Source: Chara braunii
Lineage: Eukaryota; Streptophyta; Charophyceae; Charales; Characeae
Length of the DNA stretch: 44,359 bases
NCBI GenBank assembly: GCA_003427395.1
Contig: BFEA01000268.1
Location: forward strand, 1,335,428-1,379,786
Direction: 5' to 3'
Position numbers and translations under genes: made by a program. Below the pieces are notes generated by a model. It was not told where the DNA came from and did not search any database. It saw nothing but the letters and a program-made list of their open reading frames with translations. Of the stretch, positions 42,563 to 44,359 are shown piece by piece (position 1 is the stretch's first letter; each line of letters starts with the position of its first letter).

Positions 42563-43414
42563 GTCCATAAGCTTGGAGACCATCTAATCATATCCGCTCC
42601 GCCCTACTTGCATGTGCGACATTTTCATCTACTGGAAGCGCTAAGGGTCTCTTATGGGAAACCTGCGCAAACAGATTGCTGGTTTCTTAATTGGCTGTCT
42701 GCATCCTACTGTAGGATTTGAATTGACAAGTACAGTATCGAGTAATAGACGAGCTCCTTTCTCCCGTTTTCCTCGACCATCGTTGATGAGCCTTTTTTAG
42801 CGTAGAGGAGGAAACAACCATTGTTGACAAGCCTTTCTCAGTGCAGACGGGGACGATGCTGCTGAATGACTGTAGTTGCAACATTTGATACGGGAAACAT
42901 GCAAAAACACAGTGCGTGAAAAGACGGAAAAACAAGGCAATTACCTTCCATGAAACGATCCCGAATACACTATTTTCACCGTTCATGGCTCCTCTATCCT
43001 TCCATTGATATCGTTGTTTATATGTGTGCGCCGCCAAGGCACGTTCTTTCACCATTGTCATCACGATTGTCGCTACTGCTAACATGTGCATCTTGCTGTC
43101 GTTATTACTATGATAATCGTCTTAATCATTGATGATTATCAGGAAGAGTCGACCATGTTGAGCCGCCGGCGTGTCATCGAAAGGCGTACTCTGCCTCAAC
43201 AGAGCTGTGTCAAGCTCTTTCTGCCTGTTCCCCTTGCTCCACCCCGACCAGGTTCCTGCATTGAACTGATTGTCTTTCAATTATTTCGTCGTTGAATGTG
43301 ATGATGCTGATGTTCATTGTGCTGCTAATGGCGATGATTATGTTGTTTTGTTCTGTTTTTTTTGGCAATAATATCTGTGAATGCTTATGATGGTGATAAT
43401 AATGATGAGGGTAG

Positions 43415-43765
43415 AAGGCGGGGGCGAATGCTCTGTGCGAGTACGTGTTATGGGAAACGAGGGACTTGAGAGGAGAGGGTTTCACGGGGTTCATGGATCG
43501 GTTATACGGGCGTTTGCGGGCGATGATCGAGAGCGCCGACGAGCTGGAGAACATTGGGGGCGTTTGTGCCATTGACGCTCTCATCGATTGGAAGCTGGGT
43601 GAGCACTCTGCCAAGTTGAATAAGCTCGACAGTTTTCTCAGATACGTCTTCGAGGTTAAGAGAGAGGAGGACACGCTGCTGCTTGCGGGAAATGCCTTTG
43701 GCCATCTTCTGAAAGTGGGAAACACTGTGACGTCTGGCTTAACTGCGAAGACAGTCGATGAGATG
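43415..43765 (+). CDS. TOR: TOR serine/threonine kinase, exon 2
   Basis: 117 codons, phase 0 at both ends (TAG/AAG acceptor, GATG/GTGAG donor). The product begins KAGANALCEYVLWETRDLRG. It then matches the first HEAT repeats of plant TOR: FMDRLYGRLRAMIESADELE followed by NIGGVCAIDALIDW (plant: FMEQLYDRI..LIESTD.AENMGALRAIDEL), then KLDSFLRYVFEVKREEDTLL (plant: FAGYMRTVFELKRDPEILVL) and NAFGHLLKVGNTVTS. These helical repeats scaffold the complex; the kinase domain lies far downstream, outside the window. No stop or frameshift is seen. The identity is from remembered family sequence, so it should be confirmed by alignment. Confidence 0.9.
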
Positions 43766-44302
43766 GTGAGTGATCAAATGCCCTTTGTATCCTAGGAGGT
43801 ACGATCCAATGTCAGCTCTGTTAGGTTTTACTTGCGATTGTCCCGAAATTGTGTTTATTATTAGCCATTTTTTGAATTCTGTTTCTTCCTTGCGTCTAAT
43901 TACGTGTGCTTTCCTATGTTTTTTTAAGTCAAGTTGGAGTCCTCGTGGATATTGGAATTGGTGTGGTTGGGTGAAGAAGAGAGAAAGAAATCCTGTCCTG
44001 AAAGATAGTAAGCGCGGTAAAGTCGTACTGTACATGATACTGGGTTGCTATATACCTCTGATTAAGGAGTTAAGATTTGAATTACGATTGCAGACGACTT
44101 TCTAAATCCTGTTTCGGTTGTGCCTGCAAGAGTTGTCTTCCTCACCTTCGCATCTGCATTTCTTTGAGGACTTCCTCGCTGCTCTTTGTGCCAATGATTG
44201 GTTGGAAGCTTCTGCTCGCGCATTCACACACACACAATAACACACACACATACACACATACACACACGCACACACACACACACACACACACAGAATCTAA
44301 CA

Positions 44303-44359
<57 letters not shown>
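43766..44359 (+). other. TOR intron 2 (start)
   Basis: It begins GTGAGTGATC. The next expected TOR segment was not found before the window end, so the intron runs past it or the next exon is hidden. It contains CA and GA microsatellites from 44222 on. Confidence 0.6.
44222..44359. repeat. (CA)n then (GA)n microsatellites at the window edge
   Basis: Imperfect CA repeat (44222-44292) followed by a GA run (44307-44359) that reaches the end of the window; the contig may break here because of it. Confidence 0.97.

Noticed and set aside
43928-44000. Possible third TOR exon (frame reading ESSWILELVWLGEERERN)
   Set aside because: A faint likeness to the next TOR helix, but no acceptor/donor pair and no continuing similarity.

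Overview
The window is eukaryotic nuclear DNA, dominated by transposable elements and structured repeats, with one recognisable host gene near its right end. There are no operons, ribosome binding sites or canonical rRNA/tRNA genes. The gene is the 5' end of a TOR (target of rapamycin) kinase gene: two phase-0 exons (39022-39117 and 43415-43765) with GT/AG borders and a 4.3 kb first intron. The protein resembles the plant TOR N-terminus more than animal mTOR, so a green-lineage (streptophyte-like) genome is my best guess. The species cannot be named from this sequence.

Layout. (1) 1-5010: left copy of a large repeat family, GC-rich, carrying all the scattered N bases. It holds an array of eight hairpins with an invariant 21-nt loop and different, self-complementary stems, then a second series of short hairpins. 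(2) 5010-7780: no recognisable gene; a TA microsatellite. (3) 7780-21430: a decayed Ty3/gypsy retrotransposon on the minus strand (gag zinc knuckle, protease, reverse transcriptase, RNase H, integrase with GPY/F tail). It is interrupted by a second retroelement with a YIDD reverse transcriptase (about 14.5-17.9 kb) and by a short repeat-rich insertion with a perfect 12-bp target-site duplication. A 70-bp inverted repeat brackets this nest. (4) 24.7-32.3 kb: inverted, AT-decayed copy of the repeat at the left edge, extending further. It is packed with hairpin arrays, bounded by two 141-bp direct repeats and invaded by an AT-rich foldback element. (5) 32.3-36.7 kb: low-complexity DNA, no gene recognised. 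(6) 36.7-38.0 kb: head-to-tail array of a tRNA-like (A box/B box) SINE-type repeat. (7) 38.9-44.36 kb: start of the TOR gene. Intron 1 contains microsatellites, a long polypyrimidine tract, a 13-bp hairpin and an exact 19-bp Tn5 mosaic end, which is a sequencing-library artefact.

The most interesting biology is the hairpin family. In two diverged copies 25-30 kb apart, loops are conserved while stems change with complementarity preserved, in several tandem sub-arrays. That is the signature expected of selection on folded RNA or extruded DNA hairpins in a mobile element. Its function is unknown to me. All similarities were judged by eye; no search or folding program was run.
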